A stretch of DNA of 64,000 nt from Palaemon carinicauda (lineage: Eukaryota; Arthropoda; Malacostraca; Decapoda; Palaemonidae), in assembly GCF_036898095.1 (NCBI RefSeq), contig NC_090743.1, positions 14,752,295 through 14,816,294 on the forward strand, given 5' to 3'. The notes beneath the pieces were generated by a model. It did no database searches, was not told the origin of the DNA, and saw nothing but the letters and a program-made list of their open reading frames with translations. The position numbers and the translations under genes were made by a program. Shown piece by piece: positions 9,326 through 21,622 of this stretch (positions are counted from its first letter, which is position 1; each line of letters opens with the position of its first letter).

Positions 9326-10814
9326 GCTCTTTGTACTGCCCTCATCTCTAGAACGTTTATGTGCTGGGTCTTATCTAGGGCTGTCCAGTTCCCTCTTGCT
9401 GATTTCCCTAAGAGATGGGCACCCCACCCCTCCTTCGATGCGTCCGTGAACAGGAGCATCTCCGGAGGGACGGCCGCAAAGGGCATCCCTTTGAGGGTGT
9501 TCGTCCTGCAGCGCCACCATTCCAGGACCCGTTTCGTGTTCGGAAACACCAGGACCTCTCTGTGGGGGGAATTCGTTTGGATCCAGCTTTCCTTCAGGTT
9601 CCATTGGACCTCCCTGAGCTTTAGCCTGCCCTGGGGGACCAGTTTCTCCAGAGACACAAGGTGGCCTATCAGTTTCTGCCAGTCCTAAGCCCTCCTGGGT
9701 TGGTCCGTCCGGAAGGGGCGGAGGACCTGGTCTAAGATGTCCAGCCTGTCCGCGGAGGGGAAGGCTTTCACTAACCGGGAATCCAGAACCATCCCGAGGT
9801 AGGTCGTCCTGGTGGAGGGTATCAGTTGGGACTTCTTTAGTTGATGGTGATCCCCAGAACGTTGCAGAACCGCAGCAACATCGCGCCTTGCTCTTGCTCC
9901 TTCAGTACTTCCTCTGAGGCTGAAAGTAGCAACCAGTCGTCCAGATAACGAATCAGGCGGATGCCCTGTTCGTGTGCCCAGACTGAGACCGTTGTGAACA
10001 CCCTTGTGAAGACTTTGGGGGCAGTGGACAACCCGAAGCAGAGGGTCTTGAACTGCAATGTCTGGTTCTCCCATTTCACCCATAGGTACTGCCTGCTGGA
10101 GGGATGAACCAGGATCTGGAAGTAAGCATCCTTGAGATCTACTGACATCATGAAGTCCCCTTCTCTCAAGGATGCCAAGACTGATTTTGGAGTGTCCATT
10201 TTGAAGTCGGTCTTGCAGACGAACTTGTTGAGGGGTGAGAGGTCTATGACCGGTCTCCATCCTCCTGTCGCTTTCTCCACCAGGAACAGCCTGCTGTAGA
10301 ACCCCGGACCTGGGTCCTGAACAGGTTCCATTGCCCGTTTTGCCAACATTGCTGAGACCTCTCCCTGCAGAGCTGTCCGTTTCAAGGGATCCTTGGAGGC
10401 TAGCCACTCTGCCTGCTGGTCTGGTATCAGGGGTGGAGGGTCCACTAGGAAGGGCAACCTGTACCCTTCCTTAAGAACTGTCACGGTCCACGGGTCTGCT
10501 CCGTGTTCTTCCCATGCTTGCCAAAAACGTTTGAGGCATCCCCCCACCTGAGGCTTCGGCAGGAGTAGGGGGCCTCCCTCCCTATCTTCTCCTCGAGGAG
10601 CGGCCTGAATGCCCTCTTCTGGACGCCGCGAAGGACGGCCTATAGGCGGCTTGGGTTGAGGCTGATCCCCTACGGGAGGGCTGAGACAACTGGGACCATG
10701 TTGTCGCCGAGTTCTCTCTCCTAGGCTGGTTAGGAGCGGGCCGAGAAGGGCGAGGCGTGTCGACGGAGGACCTTCTGAATGTCGGCCTTTTGACCAGGTG
10801 GGGCCTGGTCTCAA
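8653..10814 (-). pseudogene. RT-RNase H-methyltransferase-like polyprotein of element B, two lesions
   Basis: The RT frame (10814-9837) shows SVDLKDAYFQI (motif A), CFGLSTAPKVFT (motif B) and IRYLDDWLLL (motif C). A 1 bp deletion near 9840 turns the ITINLKKS region into a stop. The frame that continues (to 9685) ends at TAG where element A has Lys in QPRRAKDW. From 9657 the frame is open to 8653: RNase H motifs FTDASKEGWGAHL, HINVLEMRAV, MCDNATVVAYIKKQGG and ADGLSR, then the Dam-like domain with MDIFATRLNTQLPVF and LDVYAFPPF. The FPPF box sits where phage Dam enzymes have their catalytic motif. Only two point lesions separate this from an open pol. Confidence 0.88.
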
Positions 10815-12939
10815 ACGGCTCCTTCAGCCTCAGGACTCTCTCCATCGCTTCCTCCGCTGCCTCCCTCCTTCGTAGGACCCAGTTGGCGGACATGGCTAAC
10901 GACTGGTATGAAAGGAATTTCAGGGCCTTGCCTCCCGAACTGATGACTTCCTTGAGCAAGGCCTGGGTCTCCGGTACTGTCAGGTCATAGGACGACTGAA
11001 CGCCCACCAGTCCAGCCAGGAGGAGACGTTGACAAGGTCCTTCGATATCTCCTCCATCATGAACACCTCCGAAGGAGAGAAGCAGATCGGAGCCGTGGAC
11101 GCCCTTTCTTCCGAGGCTCCTTGCCCCAACACGGTGAGTGCTGGCTCCAGTGCACAGGCGCCTGCTCGCTGTCCCTCTGGGAGGTACAGTAAAACTTGCT
11201 CTGGGACTTCAGGCCCTGGAGCAGCTTGGAGGCGCTCTGGCTCTTGGGCGGCGCTCGGCGTGGTTGGCCACGATCCTGTCCACGTGGACCCTTCCCAAAT
11301 TAACGTCCCTCGCCAAAGGGAGGGCCAAGGAGGGGCGCTGCTGGACCGGGGCATCCACTATTCTGTTGAGGCTGGAACGCCATGCATCTTCGGAGGAGGG
11401 TTCCGGTACGTCCAGCACGTGGTGACTTCTGATGAGGCCTATCACCCTCCGATAGGCCGATACCTCCGCTGCTGACCCCTCTCCATGGTCGTCAAGCTCC
11501 TCCGACGGGGGTGCTGGTACATGTGATGGGGGTACTCCGATGGAGGACCTCGCACGTGGGGGAGTCCTGGACCGATGCTCTCGCGGGGGTTCCCGACGAA
11601 GGACGGGCATCACCGTCGGAACGGGGGCCTCCATCCTGGGTCTAACATCTCTCCCGGAGGTCCTCGAATCTGCGGGCCTGCCCATCGAGGAAGGCCGAGG
11701 GCTGCGCTCATGACGAGCTAGGTGGCCCTTGGAGGTCAAGACTCGGCTGCCAGACCGAAGGGGCGACTCTCTCCACTGGGCGGATGGAGCCGGAACCTTC
11801 GCGGTCTTATGCCTGTCAACTGGAACCTGCTATGAGGAGTCCCTCCGTCGGGTGCCGCTGCTGCCGGAGGAGTATCTATCCGGGGAGCTCGTCCTTGGAC
11901 GCCAACTTGAGGGGTCCGGCGCCGCAGCTAGCTCCAGAAGCCTGTCGCGGTGAACCATCACTCATTCGTTGCTCTTGGGGGATCTTAGGCGCCAACTCTC
12001 GTGGCGCGACCTTGAGGGGGAGCGAGAGCACGACAACTTCCTGCGGGACTTTCCCCTTCGTCTCCTGAGCTTCCTCAGTGCCTCATCCTCCGAAGAGCAG
12101 GAAAGTTCCTCCACTGAGGAGACTGACGACTTATAGGCCCTCTTCGAAGGCCTCGCCTCCCGCGGTGGTGTAGGAGGATTCCTGCGACGCTCCGTGGAAG
12201 ACGACGCCTGCAAAAACACCTCTGGGGAGACGGCCGTCGGTGCTGGGGAGGAGCGAGGAGGCGCTCCCGTGGGAGACCAGGTCCGAAGTTTTCCTCCATC
12301 CTCAATGGGGACCTGAAGGGCGTCTTAGGGGGAACCCATGCAGTGGGGTCCGACGGCGGGGAAAGCTCCTTCTCGACGTCGCCCTCGGCTGCTGAACCAC
12401 CTGAAAAGCACGCCCAAGAGGCTAATGGCTGGAGAGGAATTAGCAACATTCTTACCCCACATGGGGTCATCAGAGGAGACGTGACCTGCAGGCACCAGGC
12501 CACCATCTCCCGTAAACACTCCCGCCCCTCCTTCAGGCACCTCACTCCCCTGGAAAGACGCCACAACCCCACTGCCATAAAGGTCAGACTCTTGGGGAAG
12601 GGCCGCGGGCCTCTTCCCCGCAACGGACTTACCTCGTCCCCTACTCTGGGTAGGGGAGGTTGGGAGAGAAGCTCGGACCGACGAGGCGCCCGTCGAAGCA
12701 AGGGAGGAAGGGACGTTGGTCTTCTTAGGTGACTTCTTCGTCGCCGCCTTCTTTTTGGTGCTATACCGCACCCACTGCACCTCATTCCACGACTCGCACC
12801 CCGGACACGTGGCGGAAGGGGAACACACGCTGCCCCTGCACGAGGAACACAAGGAGTGCGCGTCAACTTCGGGTTTCAAGAGGAACGCTCCACACGATTT
12901 GCCAGCTATAGGCCCAGGACAACGGCGAGGATGCTCCAT
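10582..12939 (-). pseudogene. Gag-like ORF of element B, frameshifted
   Basis: It begins at 12939 with the same cysteine cluster as element A (RRCPG, SCGAFL, CSSC, ATCPGC). It then breaks into successive frames (12939-12325, 12219-11962, 11739-11209, 11354-10980, 11007-10582). Matching blocks to the intact Gag of element A include AEVSAYRRVIGLIR, SLALPLARDV and SSYDLTVPETQALLKE. The order is conserved, so this is one decayed Gag rather than several small genes. Confidence 0.8.
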
Positions 12940-13068
12940 AATGAAGGAGAAACACTACGAGACACAAGCGCACACAGGGAAAGCAAAAAGAGAAAGCACA
13001 ATTGAACCACGTGGGTACCGCGTGGGACACAAAGGGTCGGGGACACACGAGTCACACTGGGATTAAGG

Positions 13069-13260
13069 AGAGGTCGAGACCTAAGCAAGCATGCTCTCTG
13101 ACCCGGGGTTAGCCTCAGGGCGCGTATCACTCCGCCTGAGGTTACCCCTCATAGAAAATGGGTTTAGGGTAAACTACAAAAAACTCTGGTCGGATGGGAG
13201 GAGATCCCAGATACTCCTAAGAAAGTAGTTCGCGGTAAGTACTTCGTGTTGGAACAAATA
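13069..13260 (-). repeat. left ITR of element B
   Basis: Inverted match to 6935-7107. It ends with AGTACTTCGTGTTGGAACAA at 13239-13258. The GGTAAGT heptamer lies at 13234-13240. Confidence 0.87.
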
Positions 13261-15559
13261 TCAATTAAACCAATAGCTGAGGAAAAAGGAATTTCTGCTA
13301 CCCTAAATCAGGCATTATACAGTTTTCATTTTTATATAAGCATATAGCAAATAAAAATTTTTTTATAAAATTAATTACTTCAATAATTAACAGAGTCACA
13401 CTGCTACATCCTTCTAAGAAAGAACTTCTCAAACAAAAACCAAAGTATTAAAATTTCTCTTAGTGTGATAATCCTTCAGGGCTACTAGATGTTTTAAAGC
13501 GGCATAATTTGACTTAGGTTCAATATGCAAGAGTGAATCACTGACTGAAGTCTCCAGAGACCTCTAACAACAATACTGAACTACTATTAAGTGAAATGGA
13601 AGTAGGAAGTTCATGTGATTCCTTTGTAAGTATTGAAATAATTCTATCATTAAAATTGTTTTATTCAATAACTCTTACCTGGGAATCACACTGCTAACTA
13701 CCATATTTATAAGCATGGTGGGCCTATAAAAAACTTTATAACATAAAATTCTGACAGTGCACCAAGAAATCAAATGAAACTGGACTGAAATGACCTTACT
13801 GTCTTTACTTGATGCACTTTTACTAAAAAGAGCTTAAGCTTTATAACTCAAAAACTCTTAACAAATCTTGAATCTGTTGTAAAATGAAAATTACCAAAAT
13901 TAGGACCTTTCAAACTAAATCAAATACAGATATGTTATTCCTTGAACCTTTTTTAATATATTTCTTGAAGAAACTATAGAGTTTAAACACTCAAAAATTA
14001 TTGTAAGACAACAAAGCAAGTTTCAAAATAATGGAAATAAAAAACTAATTTACAATAACATTAGGCTGCAATCTCAATTCTTTATACAGGATCCTTTATG
14101 AGGAATGAAGACGAGAGACTTCCAGTAATACCTTTACTATGAGGACACTGATGCAGACAGATTCAATGCTTGCTGTACCAATATCCCAGCAGTATCACAG
14201 AATATACTGTACAATCATATCGCACAGAAATGCCTAAGATTTTCATGAAATCAAAGCCTTATCTCAGGGGGGCAAACACATGAATGGCAAATCTGATACA
14301 GAAAAATGTGTATTGACAAAGAAAAATCCTATTTTTGGGGAGGTGCTGTTTGGTCTCCAAGGACTTCCCTGTAAAAGACTAAAAGAGGCAATTCAATATG
14401 AGAAAATACCAAAGATATATTGTCTCCCCTGCTCTAGGGCCACTGTTTCCATGTGCAAAGCACGGACTTGGGCTTTCTTGACCCCATAGCACCCCCACAA
14501 TTGCTAAAATTCTTCCGACAACCAATGACATGTTATCACCTAGAACCAATACAGTACTAATACTGGATGGGCACTTTGTTTCCACCCAGCTACCATCAAC
14601 CATATTCAGAGTAAGATTTCTATGCCCCCTGCCCTACACGAAACTATAGGGAAAGAGGGTCTTGGAGAACACAAAGCACCTTCAACAAACCCCATTTTTG
14701 GGGGGCTAATGTGCAGTGTGGTCTCCAAGGACTAATATCCAAACAATACTAGATTAGACTCCTGTCCTGTAAAGAAAATCATCTTCAGTATACCCAAGCA
14801 ACCATCAAATTCCTGTTTGTATAAATGAGAGGAAAACTAACAAGTCAGCCACTCATCTCAGGGAAATTCCCAGAGAAGGAGCCAGAAGCCTGTTATGGTG
14901 CTTCTGTTGAGGGACCTGGTTGGCTCCTCTTCTATCCGAATTCCCCACGCACATGCCACAGACTAGCAAAATATCATTCACATTTGTTGGAGAGCTTGGA
15001 TTTGTTTCAGGTAGTGTCTCATAAACACACTATGCCAAAACGAAGCTGTAAAGCTCTCAATGTCCTGAGATTGCATATTAGCATAAAATGCCAATGAAGC
15101 CATTACTCTCACATTGTTGGTTTTAGGAATGGAGAGACAATCAACTTTTTTTGATAAGGGAAGTCATTAGAATACAGATAGCATCTGTAGAAAGGGACTT
15201 GATGGCGTGAATATTTTTGAGACAATACCTTCTGAAGATATGGATCTCAGTAAATGTAATTGTAAAGGTTACCATGTAGCGATATAAAGAGGGTCCCACC
15301 TTTCAAGAGGTGGGAAATTTAATTCAAAGGACTTACATCTAGCCAACCTCTCTCTTGTTAGGGAAGATGGGGGAGATCTATCTATCTACAAAGGCACTTT
15401 CCCCAATTTTTGTGGGTAGCTATCATAAAAAAAAGGGGGTCTTTTCTTCTCTTCTCTCCTCCCAGCCTGACGAGGAATTCAGCTGAGTTTGGTTGGTATT
15501 GCTAGAGTGCCACAGCCCACCATCCCTCGTCATCCACCACAAATGAAGCTTCATATGCT
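13261..15559. other. A+T-rich stretch with little recognisable content
   Basis: No confident gene. Two short segments about 360 bp apart (14333-14372 and 14689-14733) repeat the strings TTTTTGGGG and GTCTCCAAGGACT, suggesting the remains of a repeated element end. A possible terminal exon at 13429-13544 is listed separately. Confidence 0.35.
13429..13544 (-). CDS. candidate last exon of the host gene (weak)
   Basis: On the minus strand the dinucleotide AG (GAGACTTCAG) precedes 116 bases. These complete the phase left open by exon 4 (1 nt) and then read about 37 codons, starting SDSLLHIEPKSNYAALKHL and ending at TGA (13429-13431). The phase fit is suggestive, but the polypyrimidine tract is poor and other exons may lie between. 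I cannot tell it from chance. Confidence 0.22.
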
Positions 15560-15890
15560 CAATCCCCTACTGTTGCTACCTAAGCAGTCACCAAGGCGAC
15601 CGGAGGCAGCAGCAGGGCCTATCAAAACAGCATTACAATTGCTCGCCATTCGTTCCTATTTCTAGCACGTTCTTTGGCCTCTCTCACATCTATCCTCCTA
15701 TCACCTAGAGCTTTTTACAGTCCATCCATCCACCCAAACCTTAGCATTCCTCTTGTACTTCTCCCATCAACTCTTACATTCATCACCTTCTTCAGTGATC
15801 AGCCATTTTCCATTCTCTCTTCATGGCCAAACCACCTCAACACACACACATCCACTCTAGCTGCTACTTCATTTCTTATTTAGGAGATAC
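15560..15890 (-). mobile_element. LINE reverse-transcriptase C-terminal fragment
   Basis: The minus strand reads KKVMNVRVDGRSTRGMLRFG, WMDGL and then GDRRIDVREAKERARNRNEW. This is the characteristic tail of endonuclease-type LINE polymerases (a GRP-x-x-W-x-D region followed by a DRxxWR region). A stop and a frameshift interrupt it, and no RT catalytic core is present. Confidence 0.6.
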
Positions 15891-16918
15891 TCCTACATAA
15901 AAAATTTTTGCTATGAAAAGTTCCTCAATCAGCAGCTTACCTGCATCTTGTGTCTGATCCAGCATTCATCCCAAGGAAGGGGAAGAAAGAAGAGGTAAAA
16001 GGGCCAGTCAATTTTACATCTTATTCTAGACTTTTATCACAGCCGGTCTTAGATGAGATGATTCTTGTCCTGTGAAGGAACTAGGTTTGCTACAAGATCT
16101 ATAGAGCAACTACCACCAGGCCAATGATACAGGTATCCAGGGACCTGTGGGTATACTTCCACAGTAATGTGCAGAGAAGGTTGTCTTCCATTACCTAACT
16201 CTGTTTTCAAGAACTGAGCCCCAGATAAGTTATTCCTGATAGCTGGGATAGATCCAATATGTTTGAATTGATGCGTTCGATTCCAGGAAGGTCTTTTAGT
16301 CTCCTTGCCTGCAGGAAAACATGTCATTATCCCAGAAAGCCAGAAAAAAAGTGTTCTAAGGTCTTTTCTCTTGTTCTTTCAATAGGTGTAGGAAGATAAA
16401 TGGGTTTGCATACATTTAGTAGTCCTCTCCCTTTTCTGGGGAGAGACTCATAAATAAACTTAGTTGTTATGAAAAGTATCTATATCACATGGTGTACTTG
16501 CATAGAATCTCTAGTGTGCAAACCAGAACAAAAAAAAGGAGTGACTATTGCACCCAAGGAAGGGGAAGAAAGAAGAGGTAAAGTCCTCTTAGGACAGGAA
16601 GGCAAGTCATCCTCATCTGCTCTAGTCACTTCTTGTAAGGATGATATGAAGATGGGCTTAAGTTGTGACTGGTTAGGCTTTAGGTTCTGGCTATGATCTC
16701 TTGAATCAAGGTGATGGATCTCTTCTATTCTTGAGTCACTTGTGACACAGGCAATGTTAAGCCTTTTCCTACTAACTTCATCGGGGCTAAGCTAGTAGAG
16801 GAAAGTCTCGCGAGTCGAAGCCCAATCTGGCACCCGTTGTATGGGTTTGAGGGTGATCGTTTTACAGACGGAATACTTAGGTGAGAGCCCCATCCCTCTG
16901 AAGATACATCTGTGGACA

Positions 16919-17031
16919 GTGGATGACCCAGAGGTGAGGCATGCCCCCCCACCCCCCCATGATGAGGCTCATCTGATGACCCAGAGGTGAGGCATGCCCC
17001 CCACCCCCACCCCCCCATGATGAGGCTCATC
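16919..17031. repeat. tandem duplication with poly-C
   Basis: A unit of about 56 bp, GATGACCCAGAGGTGAGGCA followed by a C-rich tract and CATGATGAGGCTCATC, occurs twice in a row. It lies next to the RNase H remnant of element C. Confidence 0.85.
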
Positions 17032-17711
17032 ATACTACCAAGGTAGATCATCTCATATTCTTGCTCCAACAAAACCAGTGTGTAAGAGGAATGCTGTTGC
17101 TGATTAATAACGATTCAGGAACTGGAGCAATTACTGGGGAGCCGCCCGTGAGGAACTAGTCTTTCTGTCAACGAAAGACCTTGGTAATTGTAGACCGTCT
17201 TGAAGAGCTCTGCCTTTGTACGTAACACACTAAAGACACTAAAGATTGGCACTATAGGGTTGATGATTCTCTTGCCTTGAAAAATCTTTTCTCCTATGAT
17301 TTTTGCCAGCTGGTCCAAGAAAAGAAATACTCTCCAAGGCTAAGGAACACATAAGTGCCTTAGCCTTTGGAGGGCAAAACAGACAGCGTGGCACAATGCA
17401 GTGCATAGCAGCGTTACGTGATAGCCTGTCCTTGGTAATGATCCTTGCCATCTATCATGCAGGCATGATGTGGCATCTCGGTGCTTGTACAAGTGCTGAA
17501 ATTGGAACCGAGAAGCCACCTGTTCCAATACCTATTGTGCAAACGAGTTGAAAGATCTTGGTGTCTGGTAAAATCTCAGATTGTGGGAAGATATTTCCAG
17601 GACCAGCCTCCAGTTGTGGGAAGATCTAGGTCATGGAATTGACTCAGTATGCGAGATCTCAAGAGTTGAAATATTACAGGGCTTTTAAGGAAGAGAGAGT
17701 AGTTGACTTGC

Positions 17712-18120
17712 AAGTAACAATCAATTAAAAAATGAGAGTAAGTTCCAATCGTGTGGTTCCTGAAAGTAATGATCACTCAAAGAATGAAAGTAAGTTCCGA
17801 TTGTGTAGTTTCTGAAAGTAATGATCACCTGAAAAATGAGAGTAAGTTTCAGTCGTGTATAAAGTAACGATCACTGAAAGAATGAGAGTGAAGTTTCAAT
17901 CATGTGGTTCCTTATAGTAACTATCACTCAAAGAAGGAGAGTAAGTTCCAATTGCGTAGTTCTGAAAGTAACGATCACCCAAAGAATGAGGGTAAGTTTC
18001 ATTTGTGTGGTTCCTGAAAGTAACAATCACCCAAAGAATGAGAGTAAGTTCCGCTTGTGTAGTTACTGGAAGAAACGATCACCCAATGAATAGGAGTAAA
18101 TTCTGATCGTATAGTTCCTG
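17712..18120. repeat. 52-bp minisatellite, about 8 copies
   Basis: The unit begins AAGTAACGATCACCCAAAGA and recurs at about 17712, 17764, 17816, 17862, 17914, 17965, 18017 and 18069. Spacing is mostly 52 bp, with one 46 bp unit. It lies in the Gag-like part of remnant C. The period is not a multiple of three, so a coding repeat would shift frame each copy. Confidence 0.85.
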
Positions 18121-19499
18121 AACCCATGATTCCCAATTTTGGCGCAACGCCAGTCATGTGGGAAACGATGACTATAGAGAACAAGCCCAAGGAATCCTGT
18201 TTGAGGGGACAGAACACATTCAGAATGTTCCTACTAGGACAACACAGCAGGAAGATCATGAGGAAACCTTGGCGCTCATTAGGGCGGTGAAGTGAAGATC
18301 TTTTACCCTGTATAAGCAAGGAGAACAAGTGAACACCACTACCATGTACTGTTCAGTATTGGGTATGCACTTGGTGTGTACCACTCACTGTTGGTTAATA
18401 TCTTGGTACATACCACTTAGTAATGCGCATACCATCCTCACGTACGCGAGTAGAAATTGTCAGGAACACACGGCTACATTGATTGGTCCCTTTCTTAAGG
18501 CAGAGTAGCAGCACTCTGTCAAAGGCACTGCATTCAATATGAGACCGAGGGTCATGTGTACCAACATTTCTTCCCACTATGGGACAATTTCTGGCAAGCA
18601 TTTTCCCCGGTATAGGACCAAACACATGAGCAGAATATAAGTATGCTTATGTTAATATCTGTTAAGGGACATCTCTCTACATGCACAGCTTCTCTCCCTC
18701 CCCCAAAATGAGAGAGAGATTGTCCAGGAAGAGAAAAGAAGGTCAGTGCCATACAGCTAGACTAGTAGTGTGTTCTCAGCTCTGTACAAGAGTAGAGATT
18801 GCTGATATTTCTTCCCACTATAGGACAACTCGGCACTTACTTCTCCTAGTATGAGACCAAGTAAAAGTTTGTGAGTAGCCATATCGAATACACATACCTC
18901 CTCAGAGTTGAGTGCGATGACATTCCTTCCCCCTATGGGACACCTTTCACCACTTACACAAAAAATAAGGTTCCTAGTACTACACTGTTTCTCCCACGGG
19001 AAGAAAAACAGTAGCAGTCCCTATCAATTGGTCTTCCTGGACATCCTCAAAGATGCTTTCAACTAATTCTACTCTAGAAATAGCAGTGAAGACTAACAGG
19101 AAAAGGAGGAACTTGAAGTTCCCCTTCTACAGAATTATAAAGGCCGATGATGAAACAACAAGAACTCTATGAAGAGATAGCACATCCAAGTATTACGACC
19201 TTGGTGCCTTTCCCCTTCACAATCGGCGGCACCAAAACATTCTTCCTCCGACGGATTGGCAACCTCCTAGGATGACGTCGTTACAAGGCCACACGAGCAA
19301 GGGAGTAAAAGGCAAACAGAAATACTGTTCAACAGGAACAAAAATCTTGATCATCAGTAAGTTTTTGATTAAGCATACCATGTTTTCCGCATGTCATTGA
19401 GACTACAAATAAGATATCATTAAGAGTAAACTTGGTTGCATTTTCAATATATAATTAAGCTTCTTGTTGACAGTTATGGCAATAAATTCTCATAAATCA

Positions 19500-20130
19500 T
19501 TATCATTAAATTTCATTACGAGCTAAGCAACAACCCTAGTGGGAAAATCAGGATGTTGTATGGCCAAGGGCTCCAACAAAGAAATATAGCCCATTGAAGA
19601 TTGGAAATAAGGAAATAAATAAACATTAAAAGTAATAAATAAAGAATATAGAATATCTTAAGATCAGTAGCAATGTTAAAAATAGATCTGCCGTGTAAAA
19701 ATTATGAAAAGATTTACGTCAGCCTGTTCATCATCTCCCTGATCAAGATCATTCCACAATCTGTTTCAAGCTGGAATAAAGCTTCTAGGATACTGTGTAG
19801 TGTTGGGCCTTATGATGAAGGAATGACTGTTAGAATTATCTAACTGCATAACTCGTACTACATACAGGATTACAGTCTGTTAGATCTGAAAGCAAAGGCT
19901 TGTCAGAATTATGAAAAATCTTATGCAACATGCCTAATGAACTAACTGAATGACAGTGCCAAAGATTAATATTCAGATCAAAAATAAGAAAATTTAATAG
20001 ACCACAAGTTTTTCTCCAACAAATTAAGATGAAAGTCAGCAGCCAAAGACCAGACAAGAGAACAATACTTGAAACAAGGTAGAATGAAAGAATTAAGAAA
20101 GATTGATCACTAGAAATTGTCGCACTGCTA
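19500..20130 (-). mobile_element. LINE 3' end (same family as 28757-30545)
   Basis: The minus strand contains LLNFLIFDLNINLWHCHSVS and LHKIFHNSDKPLL, then a 3' region (AAGGAAATAAATAAACA, CAAGCTGGAATAAAGCTTCT) matching 28800-29150. It is a 5'-truncated copy without RT motifs. Confidence 0.7.
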
Positions 20131-20594
20131 CAGTTAGTAAGAAACAACTGTAAATCCTTCTTTCCTTCTGAAAATCCCTCTCACACAATGATTTACCAAC
20201 ATATTTATGTAAAAGAAAAAACAAAATATTAAAACAGCTTGATGAGATTGCCAGAAGTATGCCTGTATTATCCGGAAGCTGAAAGCAAAGTGGGAGCTTA
20301 GTAGCTTACCCACCAGACTCCAGCTAACTGCCACCACTTAGTACAGTTTTAACAACCATATCCAGCTTCAGTAAAAGCACACAGTACTCCTATCAAAGAA
20401 CAAAGGTTTGTATTCATGTAGGAGCAAATCTCCAAAAGTAAAACAAACCATATTAATTGCATAAGCTTATTATAAAAAAAAAGATATGAAATGAAAGTCA
20501 ACCTTTCTAAAAATAATTTCAAAGGAGCTAAAGAGGCTACAACACCTTGCAACTTAGACGGGTAAAATCAACCACTTAAATAATTGATACTTAC

Positions 20595-20784
20595 ATTGAT
20601 AATGTAATAAAGCAGATGTAGCTGAAGCATAAAAATCGGTTAATTCGTGCTCTAATAATAATTCAAATGTTCGATGCAGGAGATCCAAATCTGCTTCAAG
20701 GTGTGACTTGGTTATAATGTTTGTAAGCTTCCGAGGCAGTAATTCAATTAATTCTGGATAGCATTCGACCAGCGTTTTTGCAAT
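20595..20784 (-). CDS. host gene exon 4
   Basis: The minus strand shows a 3' splice site with a 14-T tract (TTTTTTTTAG) at 20785, and a donor AAT|GTAAGTATC at 20594. The 190 nt between read 63 codons with no stop, beginning IAKTLVECYPELIELLPRKL, plus one extra base. Exon 3 ends at a codon boundary and this exon starts on one. The protein is helical in character (alternating Leu/Glu, DLDLLHRTFELLLEHEL), reminiscent of PPR or other alpha-helical repeats, but I cannot name the family. The gene must continue downstream (lower coordinates) in phase 1. Confidence 0.8.
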
Positions 20785-21622
20785 CTAAAAAAAAAAAAAA
20801 GAATTATGTATAATAATAGTATATTCACTCTTAAGGTCTATAAGGATTGGTCTGTTGCCTTTCATGACTAGTACATCATTATCCCAACTATAATATAAAA
20901 AAGTATTCTGATTAAAAAATAACAGAATTTAATTGTACAAAGGCTCAATTTATTGATAAACACTTTAATCAGACCACCCAAGTTGAAATTATTACTGAGA
21001 CTTACAGGACTGATCTTAGGATTTCTGTAATAAATTACTATACAGTATTATTAATAACTATTTCTGAATACAGTCAGAACATACCATTGAAGGGTTTGAT
21101 ATTTAAGAGTAGGCCCTGGATTTTCATGATCTCAAATTTATGGGTATTCATTCACATAATACCTAATATAGAACACAAAAAACCATTACAGAATTACGCA
21201 ATGGATTGAAAATTTACTTATATAACAGTATCAATCTCAACTTATTTTCCTGTTTATATAATTGAGTAGCCTCTCCTGTATTTGTTATTATGTAACTAAA
21301 TACTTTTGTCTTTTCAGTTAGGTCTAACAGTAAATGCAAAGCATATTTAATATAAATTTCATAATATTCCAGAAAAAACTATTCTAAACCTTAAAAAGCA
21401 TAAACAAACAGTTACGGGTGCAAATTTAAAAATAGCAAAACAGCACAGTAGTACAAGTTTATCCACAGGAATTGCATTCACATCCCTTTAGATGTTCATA
21501 TTAATCAAAACCCCTATATACTAAGTGATATAAACCACATCACATACGTAATCATAAAAGGACAAAAACAAGCACTGAACTGTATTAAATTATGATAATA
21601 TTAATAATAAAAACAATAATAA
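20785..21622. other. intron 3, A+T-rich part
   Basis: No open frame or repeat that I recognise. It is part of the 10.4 kb intron between exons 3 and 4. Confidence 0.5.

Larger units (their letters stand above)
6904..13260 (-). mobile_element. DIRS-type retrotransposon B, near-complete
   Basis: This 6.36 kb element has all DIRS hallmarks visible. The left ITR is 13069-13260, the right ITR 6935-7107 with a 31 bp outer extension (6904-6934), and the ICR 7182-7283. In minus-strand order the coding is Gag-like (12939-10582), RT (10814-9685), RNase H and methyltransferase-like (9657-8653), and tyrosine recombinase (9325-7616). Known defects in pol are few (one 1 bp deletion near 9840 and one nonsense near 9686), but Gag is split over several frames. 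There are no LTRs and no target-site duplication that I can see, as expected for recombinase-mediated integration. Confidence 0.92.
15891..19330 (-). mobile_element. decayed DIRS-like remnant C
   Basis: Several weak but independent pieces fall in DIRS minus-strand order. At 16050-16320 there is sequence aligning with the recombinase tail of element G (IIGLVVVAL beside the CCACCAGGCCAATG block). Just before it, AAGGAAGGGGAAGAAAGAAG resembles the equivalent site of G at 54557. At 16770-16925 an RNase H-like motif, STDVSSEGWGSHL, is readable. From 17100 to 19330 there is Gag-like, repeat-rich sequence. A block around 15970 is duplicated at 16552. No frame is open for long. Assignment rests mainly on the RNase H motif and the similarity to G. 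Confidence 0.5.

Noticed and set aside
9685..10407. 240-codon minus-strand ORF overlapping RT of B
   Set aside because: Most of it is an off-frame reading of the RT domain. Only the last part (from LKKSQLIPS) is true pol sequence after the 1 bp deletion, and it is included in the pol pseudogene.
12343..12732. 129-codon plus-strand ORF
   Set aside because: Antisense shadow of the Gag region of element B.
15674..15883. 69-codon plus-strand ORF
   Set aside because: The minus strand of the same stretch reads as a LINE RT tail, so the plus frame is a shadow.
17712..18120. regularly spaced repeats resembling a CRISPR array
   Set aside because: Units are head-to-tail minisatellite copies without unique spacers, in an animal genome, and they decay in sequence along the array.
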